This document shows, piece by piece, positions 7,109 through 14,338 of a stretch of 39,302 nucleotides of DNA. Positions within the stretch are counted from its first letter, which is position 1; each line of letters starts with the position of its first letter. Source of the stretch: Butyricicoccus faecihominis (lineage in GTDB: Bacteria > Bacillota > Clostridia > Oscillospirales > Butyricicoccaceae); assembly GCF_024462775.1 (NCBI RefSeq), contig NZ_JANGCE010000033.1:1-39302 (forward strand), given 5' to 3'. A program made the position numbers and the translations under genes. Below the pieces are notes generated by a model. That model did no database searches. It was not told the DNA's origin and saw only the letters and a list, made by a program, of their open reading frames with translations.

Positions 7109-7157
7109 AAAAACACAGCAGCGCACATGGCAAAACGGTTTGCCGTGTGCGCTGCTG
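7107..7157 (-). terminator. Leftward intrinsic terminator ending element A
   Basis: A long hairpin (7116-7157; arms beginning CAGCAGCGCACA and ending GTGTGCGCTGCTG) is followed on the minus strand by TGT and seven T (7107-7113). It would stop transcription coming from galM through element A. Mirror at 32146-32196 on the plus strand. Confidence 0.8.
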
Positions 7158-7416
7158 CCAGCGTGTCAAAGAACTCCCTCGCGCCGCAGCGCGCATAAAA
7201 TAGAATTTTGCCGTTTGCGGCAAAATTCATAAAAACCGGGAGCATGTATCTCGGTTTTTATACAAACCGACTTCAAGTGTGCCTGCAAGGCGCGCGCAGA
7301 AGTCGGAATTCTCGATCGAAATGGGGCTTTGTTTCGATCGACAGACTGTCAAAACTTGTTTTTTGACAGTCTGACAGCAGCGCACATGGCAAAACGGTTT
7401 GCCGTGTGCGCTGCTG
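7116..7416 (-). repeat. Stem-loop chain 'element A' in the AraC-galM intergenic region
   Basis: The 335 bases between the AraC gene and galM hold no gene but seven stem-loops: 7116-7157, 7180-7193 (CGCGC-CGCA-GCGCG), 7203-7228 (GAATTTTGCCG stem), 7231-7259 (AAAAACCG stem, AGCATGTATCT in the loop), 7267-7306 (CCGACTTC/GAAGTCGG with an inner GCCT/AGGC stem), 7312-7341 (TCGATCGAAA) and 7343-7372 (AGACTGTCAAAA). A last one at 7375-7416 is an exact 42-bp direct repeat of the first. Most of the block recurs, diverged, as element B. Orientation is given as minus because there it follows galM and ends at a T-run terminator. It could be a structured RNA or a mobile palindromic repeat. Mirror at 31887-32187. 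Confidence 0.8.
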
Positions 7417-7443
7417 CTATATGGGGTGGGTTATGGGCTTGTT

Positions 7444-8490
7444 TTATTCCGCCGAAAAGCGGAACACGGTTTGGTGCCGGTATGTCTCGCCGGGGCGCAG
7501 CACGGGCTGCGGGAACTGGGGCAGGGTGAGCGCGCTTGGGTAATACTGCGTTTCCAGACAGAAGCCGTGCCGCGGCGCGTATTTGACGCCGCCCTTGCCC
7601 GCGGGCATATCGGCGCGTAAAAAGTTGCCGGTGTATAGCTGCATACCGGGCATGGTGGTCTCCACATCCATGATGATGCCGGTGCGCTCGCTCCTCACAC
7701 GCGCCGCCGGGCGCAGCGTACCAAAGGCGCCGTCCACGATAAAGTTGTGGTCGTACCCGCCGGCAAGGCGCAGCTGTTCAAAATCGTCGTCCCAATGCGC
7801 GCCGAGGGGCGTTTCGCGGGTCAGGTCCATCGGCGTGTCCTGCGTCGCGGCGATCTCGCCGGTCGGGATACTCGCGGCGTCGATCGGCGTGTAGCGCGCG
7901 GCGTTCAGCCGGATGCGCTGCCCGCCCACCGGACCCGCGCCGTGGCCGTCCAGATTGAAGTAGCTGTGGTTCGTCAGGTTGCAGGGTGTAGGCGCGTCGG
8001 ACTCGGCGTGATAGTCGATGATCAGACTGTCCGCCGTCAGCCGATAGGTAACGGCGGCGTGCAGCGCGCCGGGATAGCCTCCTTCGCCCGCCGGGCTGTG
8101 GTATTGCAGGCTGAGTCCTTCGGAATGGATCGAGGTGATCCACTGCCGTTTATCAAAGCCAATTTCGCCGCCGTGCAGGTGGGTCGTACCGTTTTCATTG
8201 CAGGCAAGCTGATAGGCTTGCCCGTTCAGCACAAAGCGGCCCTCCGCGATGCGGTTGGCGCACCGGCCGATCAACGCGCCGATATAGCAGGTCTGCTGTT
8301 CGTAATCCTCGGCCGAATCAAAGCCGAGCACCACGTCCACGGGCTTGCCGTTCCGGTCAGGCACGGTAAGCGACTGCAAAACGCCGCCCAGCGTCAGGAT
8401 CGAGGCGGAAAGCGCCCCTTCCGTCAACGTATAGCGCAGCACCGCATGGCCCGCGCGGTCGCGCCCAAAGGGCGTGCATACAATATCCAT
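7444..8490 (-). CDS. galM: Aldose 1-epimerase (galactose mutarotase)
   Basis: This 348-residue cytoplasmic enzyme interconverts beta- and alpha-galactose, supplying galactokinase. Catalytic residues are recognisable: His105 in THLHGG, His175 in NHSYFNL (general acid) and Glu313 in ETQYYPSA (general base), plus Arg80 in GRCANRI. Length matches family norms (about 340-350). It is the last gene of galK-galE-galT-galM: its ATG lies 6 bases after the galT stop, with GGTGAGGTG as ribosome site. Element A follows its stop. Confidence 0.95.
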   Translation of the reverse strand: MDIVCTPFGRDRAGHAVLRYTLTEGALSASILTLGGVLQSLTVPDRNGKPVDVVLGFDSAEDYEQQTCYIGALIGRCANRIAEGRFVLNGQAYQLACNENGTTHLHGGEIGFDKRQWITSIHSEGLSLQYHSPAGEGGYPGALHAAVTYRLTADSLIIDYHAESDAPTPCNLTNHSYFNLDGHGAGPVGGQRIRLNAARYTPIDAASIPTGEIAATQDTPMDLTRETPLGAHWDDDFEQLRLAGGYDHNFIVDGAFGTLRPAARVRSERTGIIMDVETTMPGMQLYTGNFLRADMPAGKGGVKYAPRHGFCLETQYYPSALTLPQFPQPVLRPGETYRHQTVFRFSAE

Positions 8491-8496
8491 GTAAAA

Positions 8497-9987
8497 TCAC
8501 CTCACCGTTTCTATAAAGCGAAGGAACGCGGCCTGCCCTTCGTCCGTGCGGGCAAACACGCCCGCGTCCTCGAGCACGGCGGCGAACACCTTGCCGACCT
8601 CCTGCCGCAGCACGTCGCGCACATTGGCTTCGCTCAGCGGTATACGGCGCGCGATCTCCTGCGCCCACGCGGCATGGGACGCGGTGCTTTCATCCGCCGT
8701 CAGATCGGCTCCTTCGATCAGGCCCGCGGCCACGCTTTCCAGCTCGTCTTTCAGGCGGGCGGGCAGCACGGCAAGACCCATGACCTCGATCAGGCCGATG
8801 TTTTCCTTCTTGATATGGTGCTTTTCCGCGTGCGGATGGTACAGGCCGAGCGGGTGCTCCTCGGTCGTTAAATTGTTGCGCAGCACAAGGTCCAGCTCGT
8901 AATCGTCGCCGCGGCGGCGGGCAATCGGCGTGATGGTGGAATGCGGCACGCCGCCGGTCTGGGCATAGATCCGCGCGCCTTCGTCCGTATAGCCGCGCCA
9001 CGCCTTCAGAATGCGATCGGCCAGCTCGATCAGGCGCTCACGGTCCGCGGCGCGCAGGCGAATGACCGACATCGGCCAGCGCACGATACCGGCGGTCACA
9101 TCGTCAAAACCAGCGAACGGTACGCGCGTTTCAATCGGCGCGCGCTCCATGGCAAATTGGTAGTGACCGCCCTGAAAATGATCATGCGACAGGATGGAGC
9201 CGCCGACGATCGGCAGATCGGCGTTCGAGCCGACGAAATAGTGCGGGAACTGGGTGACGAAATCGGTCAGCTTGCGGAAACAAGCGCGGTCGATCTGCAT
9301 GGGCACGTGGCGGCTGTTCAGCACGATGCAGTGCTCGTTATAGTAAACATAGGGGGAATACTGCAAAAACCACGGGCTGCCGTCGATCGTGAGGGGGATG
9401 ATGCGGTGGTTCTGCCGCGCCGGGTGATCGACGCGGCCCGCGTAGCCCTCGTTTTCCGCGCAGAGCTGGCACTTCGGGTAGCCGGATTGCGGCATCTCGC
9501 GCGCGGCGGCGATGGCCTTGGGGTCTTTTTCCGGCTTGGATAGGTTGATGGTGATATCCAGCGTGCCGTAATCGGTCCCGGTCTTCCACTGCATATCCCG
9601 CGCGATGCGGTCGCGGCGTATGTAATTGGTGTTTTGGCTGAACTGATAGAACCAATCGGTCGCCTTTTGGGGCGACTGCGCGTAAAGCGCGCGGAAACGA
9701 GCGGTCACCTCGCGCGGCGGCGGGGTCAGGCGGCCCATCAGCGAGGTGTCGAACAGGTCGCGGTAAACGATGGAGTTTTCACTCGTCACGCCGCGCGCGT
9801 AAGCGTCGTCCGTCAGTTCGTCCAGCACGCCGGGCAGATCGATCGGGCCCTCATAGGCGGGCGCGTCAAAGGCGGGAAGCTGTAATACCTCCAGCAGCGC
9901 GTTCGTGGCCCACACGCGATCCTCGGGCAGGGTTAGCCCGGTCTTTTCCGCGTACGCGATCAGCTTGGCGACTGCGTTGTCGATCAT
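8497..9987 (-). CDS. galT: UDP-glucose--hexose-1-phosphate uridylyltransferase, class II
   Basis: This 496-residue enzyme of the Leloir pathway exchanges galactose-1-phosphate with UDP-glucose to give UDP-galactose and glucose-1-phosphate. It is the Firmicutes-type (class II) GalT, longer than the E. coli type. HPARQNHRIIPL is at about residues 188-199 and the active-site-like SHDHFQGGHY at 267-276. A CQLC pair (173-176) precedes the first block. The start ATG follows AAAAGGAGCG, 15 bases after galE. Downstream it is coupled to galM. Confidence 0.95.
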   Translation of the reverse strand: MIDNAVAKLIAYAEKTGLTLPEDRVWATNALLEVLQLPAFDAPAYEGPIDLPGVLDELTDDAYARGVTSENSIVYRDLFDTSLMGRLTPPPREVTARFRALYAQSPQKATDWFYQFSQNTNYIRRDRIARDMQWKTGTDYGTLDITINLSKPEKDPKAIAAAREMPQSGYPKCQLCAENEGYAGRVDHPARQNHRIIPLTIDGSPWFLQYSPYVYYNEHCIVLNSRHVPMQIDRACFRKLTDFVTQFPHYFVGSNADLPIVGGSILSHDHFQGGHYQFAMERAPIETRVPFAGFDDVTAGIVRWPMSVIRLRAADRERLIELADRILKAWRGYTDEGARIYAQTGGVPHSTITPIARRRGDDYELDLVLRNNLTTEEHPLGLYHPHAEKHHIKKENIGLIEVMGLAVLPARLKDELESVAAGLIEGADLTADESTASHAAWAQEIARRIPLSEANVRDVLRQEVGKVFAAVLEDAGVFARTDEGQAAFLRFIETVR

Positions 9988-10002
9988 GGCGGTTCGCTCC
10001 TT

Positions 10003-10992
10003 TTACTTGATATAGCCGTGGGGATGGGCCTTGTGCCAGTCCCACGCGGTCGCGATAATGGTGTGCAGGTCGTCGTACTGCGGTTCCCAGCCGAGCACCT
10101 CGCGGGCCTTGGCGCTCGAAGCGATTAGCTGCGCCGGGTCGCCCGCACGGCGCGGGCAAACGGTAGCCGGGATCGGGTGGCCGGTCACGCGGCGGGTCTC
10201 CTCGATGACCTCCTTGACCGAAAAGCCCACGCCGTTGCCAAGGTTAAAGATGTTGTTTTCACCGCCCGCGAGCAGGTAGTCGAGCGCCAGAATATGCGCC
10301 TGCGCCAGATCGCAAACGTGGATATAATCGCGGATGCAGGTGCCGTCCGGCGTGGGATAATCCTCGCCGAAGATGGCGATCTGCGCGCGCTGGCCGTTCG
10401 GCACTTGCAGGATCAGCGGCACAAGATGGGTCTCCGGATTGTGGGCCTCGCCGATCGAGCCGTCCGGCTGCGCGCCGCAGGCGTTGAAGTAGCGCAAGGC
10501 CACAAAGCGCAGGCCGTGCGCGGCGGAAACCCATTTCATCATCTTTTCCATCGAAAGCTTGGTCTCGCCGTAGCAGTTGGTCGGATCGGTGCGATCGGTT
10601 TCGAGGATGGGCACGCGCTCGGGCTCCCCATAGGTCGCGGCGGTGGAGGAAAAGACGATCTTCAGCACGCCGTGCGCGACCATGCTTTCCAGCAGCACCT
10701 TGGTGCCGGTCAGATTGTTATCATAATATTTCAGCGGGTCCGTCATGCTTTCGCCGACCTGACTGTTGGCGGCGAAATGGATCACGCCTTCGATCTGCTC
10801 GCTTTCCAGCACACGGTCCACAAACGCGCGGTCGCGGATGTCGCCTTCGTAAAAGCGGGCCTGCGGGTGCACGGCCGCACGGTAGCCGGTCTCCAGATTA
10901 TCGGCCACGGCCACGTCGCGTCCCGCGTCGATCAGCGCGCGTACGGTGTGCGAACCAATGTAGCCCGCGCCGCCCAAAACTAAAATTGCCAT
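10003..10992 (-). CDS. galE: UDP-glucose 4-epimerase
   Basis: This 329-residue extended short-chain dehydrogenase converts UDP-galactose to UDP-glucose using tightly bound NAD. The Rossmann motif GGAGYIGSH is at 7-15, the FAANSQVGES segment at 73-82, and the catalytic Tyr141-x3-Lys145 (CYGETK) with Ser115/Ser116 upstream. RDYIHVCDLAQAH and the FNLGNG block lie in the substrate domain. ATG after AAGGAGG, 35 bases downstream of galK, in the galKETM operon. Length is typical. Confidence 0.96.
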   Translation of the reverse strand: MAILVLGGAGYIGSHTVRALIDAGRDVAVADNLETGYRAAVHPQARFYEGDIRDRAFVDRVLESEQIEGVIHFAANSQVGESMTDPLKYYDNNLTGTKVLLESMVAHGVLKIVFSSTAATYGEPERVPILETDRTDPTNCYGETKLSMEKMMKWVSAAHGLRFVALRYFNACGAQPDGSIGEAHNPETHLVPLILQVPNGQRAQIAIFGEDYPTPDGTCIRDYIHVCDLAQAHILALDYLLAGGENNIFNLGNGVGFSVKEVIEETRRVTGHPIPATVCPRRAGDPAQLIASSAKAREVLGWEPQYDDLHTIIATAWDWHKAHPHGYIK

Positions 10993-11027
10993 AACAAAAT
11001 GCCTCCTTGCATTCGGTGATCGATTCG

Positions 11028-12318
11028 TTAACCCGCAATAACAGCGCCGCCCTCCGGGCGGATACGCAGCACATGGCAGCAGCCCTTGCCGAACGCGGCT
11101 TCGATCCGCTCGCGGAACGTATCAAGCTGCGGGAAGGGCACAAAGGCCTGCACGGTTCCGGCAAAGCCGCCGCCATGCACACGCACCGCGCCCGTACCGC
11201 CGAGCAGGCGGCGCGCCAGCGCAATCACGAGCGGCAGGGCCTGCTGCCCCGGGGCCGACGCGCTGTACAGGTTTTGCAGGTGCTCGGACGAGGAGATGCC
11301 GGACTGGTTGACCAGATTTAAAAACTGAACAAAGTTATCGCTCTCAAGCGCTGTCGCCTGCTTTTGCGCGCACAGGTTGTCGTCGAAAAAGTGGATGGCG
11401 CGCAGCACGGCGCGGTCGCCCGCGGCCTTTCGCAGAGCGGGGATGTTTTGCCAAAACGCTTCATAGTCGACCTGCCGCAGCACATCCTTGCCGAAAAAGG
11501 CGGCCACAGCGCCCATTTCACGGGGGATGGCGGCGTAATCCTCGGTCAGGTCGGCGTGGTCGGCGCCGGAATCGATGATGCACAGCGCGTGGCCCGAAGC
11601 GGAAAGGTCGTAATCGATCTGGTGTACGATGGGCGTTTCGGGGTCCTTAAAGTCGATCGAAACAATGCCGCCCACCGCGCTGGCAAGTTGATCCATCAGC
11701 CCGCAGGGCTTGCCGAAATACACGTTTTCCGCGTATTGGCCGATCTGCGCGATCTGCACGAGCGAGACCGAATCTTGACAGAATAAGTGGTTCACGATCA
11801 CGCCGATCAGCACCTCGTACGCCGCCGAGGACGAGAGGCCCGATCCGCCCAGCACGGTCGATTCGATATAGGCGTTAAACCCGCTTACCGGATGGCCGAG
11901 CGCGGTAAAACGGCGCGCCCACGCCGCGCACCAGCGCGGCGGAGGTGCCCGCTTCGCCCGGCTGTACGGCAAGATCGCCGAGCGATACCGCGATATCCGG
12001 ATAACCGGCCGAGCAAATATGGATGGTATCCGTGCCGTTTGGCCCGGCGCAGGCGAGCGCGTCCAGATTGATGGCGGCGGCCAGCACGCGGCCGCGCTGA
12101 TGGTCGGTATGGTTGCCGCCGATCTCGGTGCGGCCGGGGCCGCTGAACAGGCCGACCTCGCCGTCCGGCCCAAAGGTTTTTCCATATCCTGAAAGCACGT
12201 GGGATAGCCGCGCGCACAGGGCGGGCAGCTCGCTCGGGTCGCAGCCGGTCATGGCGCGCAGGCGTGAATCAAGCGCGCCGTTCCCGATTTCAGCGGAAAG
12301 GCTGCTTTGTCGTAACAT
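11028..12318 (-). pseudogene. galK: Galactokinase, interrupted by a +1 frameshift
   Basis: This GHMP kinase phosphorylates galactose at C1. The N-terminal part (ATG at 12318, ribosome site GGAGAG) carries the galactokinase signature GPGRTEIGGNHTDHQ (60-74). The rest, in another frame, starts ARRFTALGHPVSG and has the ATP-binding LGGSGLSSSAAYE and, near the end, RVHGGGFAGTVQAF. The reading frame is lost at CCC 11918-11920 (GGG on the coding strand), after residue 133. Removing one base restores a continuous 429-residue protein of normal length; as read, translation stops after 147 residues. The same insertion is in both arms. Either a sequencing/consensus error or a true loss of galK, surprising because galE, galT and galM are intact. 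Confidence 0.9.
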
Positions 12319-12369
12319 ATGCTCTCTCTCCATTCTTATCCGTATCAGTTGCGCAGTGCTCCTATCATC

Positions 12370-12398
12370 AGAATAACACTGTTTTAGTAAAAACTCAA
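12370..12398 (-). promoter_or_regulatory. gal operon promoter with LacI-type operator in the spacer
   Basis: On the minus strand: -35 TTGAGT (12393-12398), 17 bp, -10 TATTCT (12370-12375). TTTTACTAAAA (12382-12392) lies in the spacer and is the same 11-mer, inverted, as the one next to the lacI promoter. A second related half, CAGTAAAAC, is about 10 bp upstream, giving an inverted AGTAAAAnCT pair. The LacI-family protein probably represses here when galactose is absent. Mirror at 26905-26933. Confidence 0.75.
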
Positions 12399-12412
12399 TG
12401 AAAGTTTTACTG

Positions 12413-12448
12413 AAAAACCCACCAAAAACGCCCTCGCTTTTTTGGTGG
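12413..12448 (-). terminator. Terminator just upstream of the gal promoter
   Basis: On the minus strand, CCACCAAAAA and TTTTTGGTGG form a 10-bp stem with a 10-base loop (AGCGAGGGCG), followed by G and five T. It insulates the gal promoter from read-through of lacI and element B. Mirror at 26855-26890. Confidence 0.75.
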
Positions 12449-12460
12449 TTTTGCAATAGT

Positions 12461-12483
12461 AAAAAAGCACGCCTTGGCGTGCT
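12461..12483 (-). terminator. Terminator at the end of element B
   Basis: AGCACGCC-AA-GGCGTGCT stem (12466-12483) followed on the minus strand by six T. It is the element B counterpart of the terminator ending element A. Mirror at 26820-26842. Confidence 0.8.
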
Positions 12484-12962
12484 CCAGCTTGTTAAAAAAT
12501 CCCCTCGCGCCGCAGCGCGTATAAAGTGTCAACTTGAAGCAGCGCTTCAAGTTGAAAAAAGTGGGAGCATGTATCCAATGTCATAAAGATAAGGGAAACG
12601 CATAGGAAAAAACAAGGGATTCACCGAGCTAGTAGGGCGCGAGAAGGTGAATTGGCCGAAGGCCAAGAGAAGCTGGTCTGGACCACGCCTCGGCGCGCCG
12701 TCTCGAAGGGACGTAACACTTGCTGAGAAACCATGTCCCTTCGCTCGGCCGTACCAGCCTGTTTGATGCTCTCACTTATCCCGGTGCTTCGCTCTCGGCG
12801 CGCCGAGGGCGTCGCGCCCTACATGTTCTGTGCTTGCGATACCTTTTTGTCTTGTCTGACCTTAACTGAATGACATTGAGCATGTATCTCACCTTTTTAA
12901 CAAACCGACTTCAAGTGCGCCTGTAAGGCGCGCGCAGATGCCTGAAGCACGCCGTAGCGTGC
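12466..12962 (-). repeat. Stem-loop chain 'element B', diverged copy of element A, split by a MITE
   Basis: It shares with A the block TTGTTAAAAAAT/TGTCAAAGAACT before CCCTCGCGC, the hairpin CGCGC-CGCA-GCGCG (at about 12505-12518), the YATAAA after it, the GGGAGCATGTATCTC loop block (interrupted at 12576-12878), ACAAACCGACTTCAAGTG (12900-12917) and AAGGCGCGCGCAGA (12925-12938). The stem at about 12528-12554 (TCAACTTGAAGC/GCTTCAAGTTGA) replaces A's GAATTTTGCCG stem entirely while keeping a perfect hairpin. It is bracketed by AGCACGCC...GCGTGC stem-loops (12466-12483 and 12946-12962), different in sequence from those bracketing A. No ORF. Mirror at 26341-26837. Confidence 0.8.
12576..12878. mobile_element. 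303-bp MITE-like insertion in element B
   Basis: Terminal inverted repeats of 19 bp match at 16 positions (CAATGTCATnnAGnTAAGG; 12576-12594 and 12860-12878). A 10-bp direct repeat AGCATGTATC flanks it (12566-12575 and 12879-12888); element A carries the uninterrupted site once (7241-7250). Inside there is no ORF of note but strong secondary structure: GTAGGGCGCGA/TCGCGCCCTAC (12632-12642/12812-12822), TTGGCC-GAA-GGCCAA (12652-12666), CGAAGGGAC/GTCCCTTCG (12704-12712/12735-12743) and the palindrome CTCGGCGCGCCGAG (12794-12807). It would need a transposase in trans; none is in the window. The boundary is ambiguous by one base. Mirror at 26425-26727. Confidence 0.85.
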
Positions 12963-12970
12963 ACTTTTTT
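12946..12970 (+). terminator. Rightward terminator between element B and lacI
   Basis: GCACGC-CGTA-GCGTGC followed by AC and six T on the plus strand. It faces the 3' end of the lacI-type gene and would stop rightward transcription leaving element B. Mirror at 26333-26357 on the minus strand. Confidence 0.65.
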
Positions 12971-12972
12971 GT

Positions 12973-13998
12973 TTATTTACTGGGTGCAAAAACGCTGTCG
13001 CGTTCGATCAGCGTGGGCGGCACGACGATCTTGAGCGGCATATCCGGCAACGCGCCGTCGGTGCGGCGGGCAAGAAGGCTCACCGCGGTGGCGCTCATTG
13101 CTTCGACGTGCGTGCTGATGCTGGTGAGCGGCGGATCGGTCAGCGCGGAAACAGCGGTGTTATTAAAGCTGATGATGGAAAGGTCGTGCGGCACACGCAG
13201 CCCGGCTTCCCGCATCGCGCCGACCGCGCCGATCGCGGCTTCTTCGTTGGCGGCCAGCAGGGCGGTGGGCATCGGCCCGCCGGCGGTCAGCCGTGCGCTG
13301 ATGGCGTCGCGCGCGTCACGCGCGTTCATTTTCGCGTTAAAGAGCAGTTTGGGATCGAACAGATCCCGGTCCTGCATGTATTGAATAAAATACTGCCGCC
13401 GCACTTCCGGCGCGGGGCGCTTTTTTTGGTCCAGCTTGCAGTCCGGCCCTAAAAAGCCGATGCTGCGGTGGCCGCGCTGCATAAAATAATCAAGCGCTTG
13501 CTCGACGCCAAGGCGAAAATTCAGCACCACGGAATCAAAATGCAGCTCGTCCGGCGCGGAATCGAGAAAAACCAAATTTTCGGTGATGCTGCGCAGCGAT
13601 TCAATCTGCGCTTCGGAAAAAATACCGATGGCGAGCACGCCGTCCACCGGCTGGGGCATATTCTGGCGGTAAGCGCCGTTGCGTTCCAGCAGGTGCGTGA
13701 CCTCGGCGCCCAGATCGAAAAAGCGCTGCTCGGCAAAGTTTTTCAGGTATAAGTAGTAAGGATCAGCCAACTGCTGGGCCGGGGTGAGCATTTCCGCAAT
13801 GGCGAAACGACGTGTGCGTATGTTCACGCGCGCCTTGCGCGTGCGCGCGGCGGTATCGTAATGCAGCTTTCCGGCGGCGTCCAGTATCGCGGCGCGCGTC
13901 GAATCGCTCACGCTCATCGTGGGGTCGTTATTGAGCACACGGGAGATCGTCGCGATGGAAAAGCCCGTATATTCCGCCAGCTCTTTTAGCGTAGCCAT
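12973..13998 (-). CDS. LacI/GalR-family repressor of the gal operon
   Basis: The protein has 341 residues. The N-terminal LacI HTH is at 1-48 (MATLKELAEYTGFSIATISR with VLNND after it) with the hinge to about 60, and a periplasmic-binding-protein-like sugar domain from about 62 to the end (VDGVLAIGIF, GHRSIGFLGPD, NEEAAIGAVGAMREAG, LTSISTHVEAM). It lies upstream of galKETM in the same orientation, and both promoters carry the 11-mer TTTTAGTAAAA, so it probably represses the operon and itself in response to galactose or a derivative. Start ATG after AAGAAGGTGG. The closest functional analogue is GalR, but orthology is not shown. Confidence 0.92.
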   Translation of the reverse strand: MATLKELAEYTGFSIATISRVLNNDPTMSVSDSTRAAILDAAGKLHYDTAARTRKARVNIRTRRFAIAEMLTPAQQLADPYYLYLKNFAEQRFFDLGAEVTHLLERNGAYRQNMPQPVDGVLAIGIFSEAQIESLRSITENLVFLDSAPDELHFDSVVLNFRLGVEQALDYFMQRGHRSIGFLGPDCKLDQKKRPAPEVRRQYFIQYMQDRDLFDPKLLFNAKMNARDARDAISARLTAGGPMPTALLAANEEAAIGAVGAMREAGLRVPHDLSIISFNNTAVSALTDPPLTSISTHVEAMSATAVSLLARRTDGALPDMPLKIVVPPTLIERDSVFAPSK

Positions 13999-14010
13999 GC
14001 AGCCACCTTC

Positions 14011-14068
14011 TTTTACTAAAAAGTTTAAGCTATATTTTCATTATAACCGAAAGCCGGGACGGGTGCAA
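14011..14068 (-). promoter_or_regulatory. lacI-type gene promoter with downstream operator
   Basis: On the minus strand: TTGCAC (14063-14068), 17 bp, TATAAT (14040-14045). The operator TTTTAGTAAAA (14011-14021) lies about 20 bp past the -10, just before the ribosome site, so binding would act as a roadblock and give autoregulation. Mirror at 25235-25292. Confidence 0.8.
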
Positions 14069-14303
14069 GCCGCTTATCGTACGGAAACGTGTTTTTTTCG
14101 TCGTTTTAAGCGGTTTTTTTGAAGGATATACCAGTTTATTGCATGGCACATACATTTTTCCTTTTGTTCATGACGTGATCATAAGAAGCCATATTGACAC
14201 TGCAACCGGTGCGAACACGATTGCGCGCCGACAGCGCAGGGCAGGCAAACGCGTGGTGTGCCATGCGGGTTTGGGAATTTCCACATTTTGTACAGCGGCT
14301 TTC

Positions 14304-14332
14304 TTGACGAAAGGCGGCGGGTGTGGTATCCT
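14304..14332 (+). promoter_or_regulatory. Promoter of the lipoprotein gene
   Basis: TTGACG (14304-14309), 17 bp, TATCCT (14327-14332). Transcription from about 14339 leaves a leader of about 115 bases. Mirror at 24971-24999. Confidence 0.6.
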
Positions 14333-14338
14333 CGACAG

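Noticed and set aside
7116-7416. CRISPR-like repeat array in the AraC-galM gap
   Set aside because: The stem-loops differ from one another, only the outer pair is identical, and there are no regular spacers or cas genes.
7747-8871. 374-codon open frame on the plus strand opposite galM and galT
   Set aside because: It is the antisense shadow of two clearly conserved genes, has no ribosome site and resembles no protein; GC-rich codons keep the opposite strand open. The same applies to 10177-10983 (opposite galE) and to the alternative minus-strand frame at 15444-16469 inside the antiporter gene.
11875-11930. Programmed ribosomal frameshift in galK
   Set aside because: There is no slippery heptamer, internal ribosome-site-like sequence or downstream pseudoknot at the site, and galK is not known to use recoding; a single extra base is simpler.
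12576-12878. Riboswitch or attenuator controlling galK
   Set aside because: The segment has terminal inverted repeats and a target duplication, lies upstream of two terminators and of the gal promoter, and therefore is not in the galK leader.
14235-14285. Possible c-di-GMP riboswitch upstream of the lipoprotein gene (GCGCAGGGCAGGCAAACGCG)
   Set aside because: It superficially resembles the GEMM core but lies upstream of the -35 of the best promoter and lacks the receptor helix and second conserved stem.
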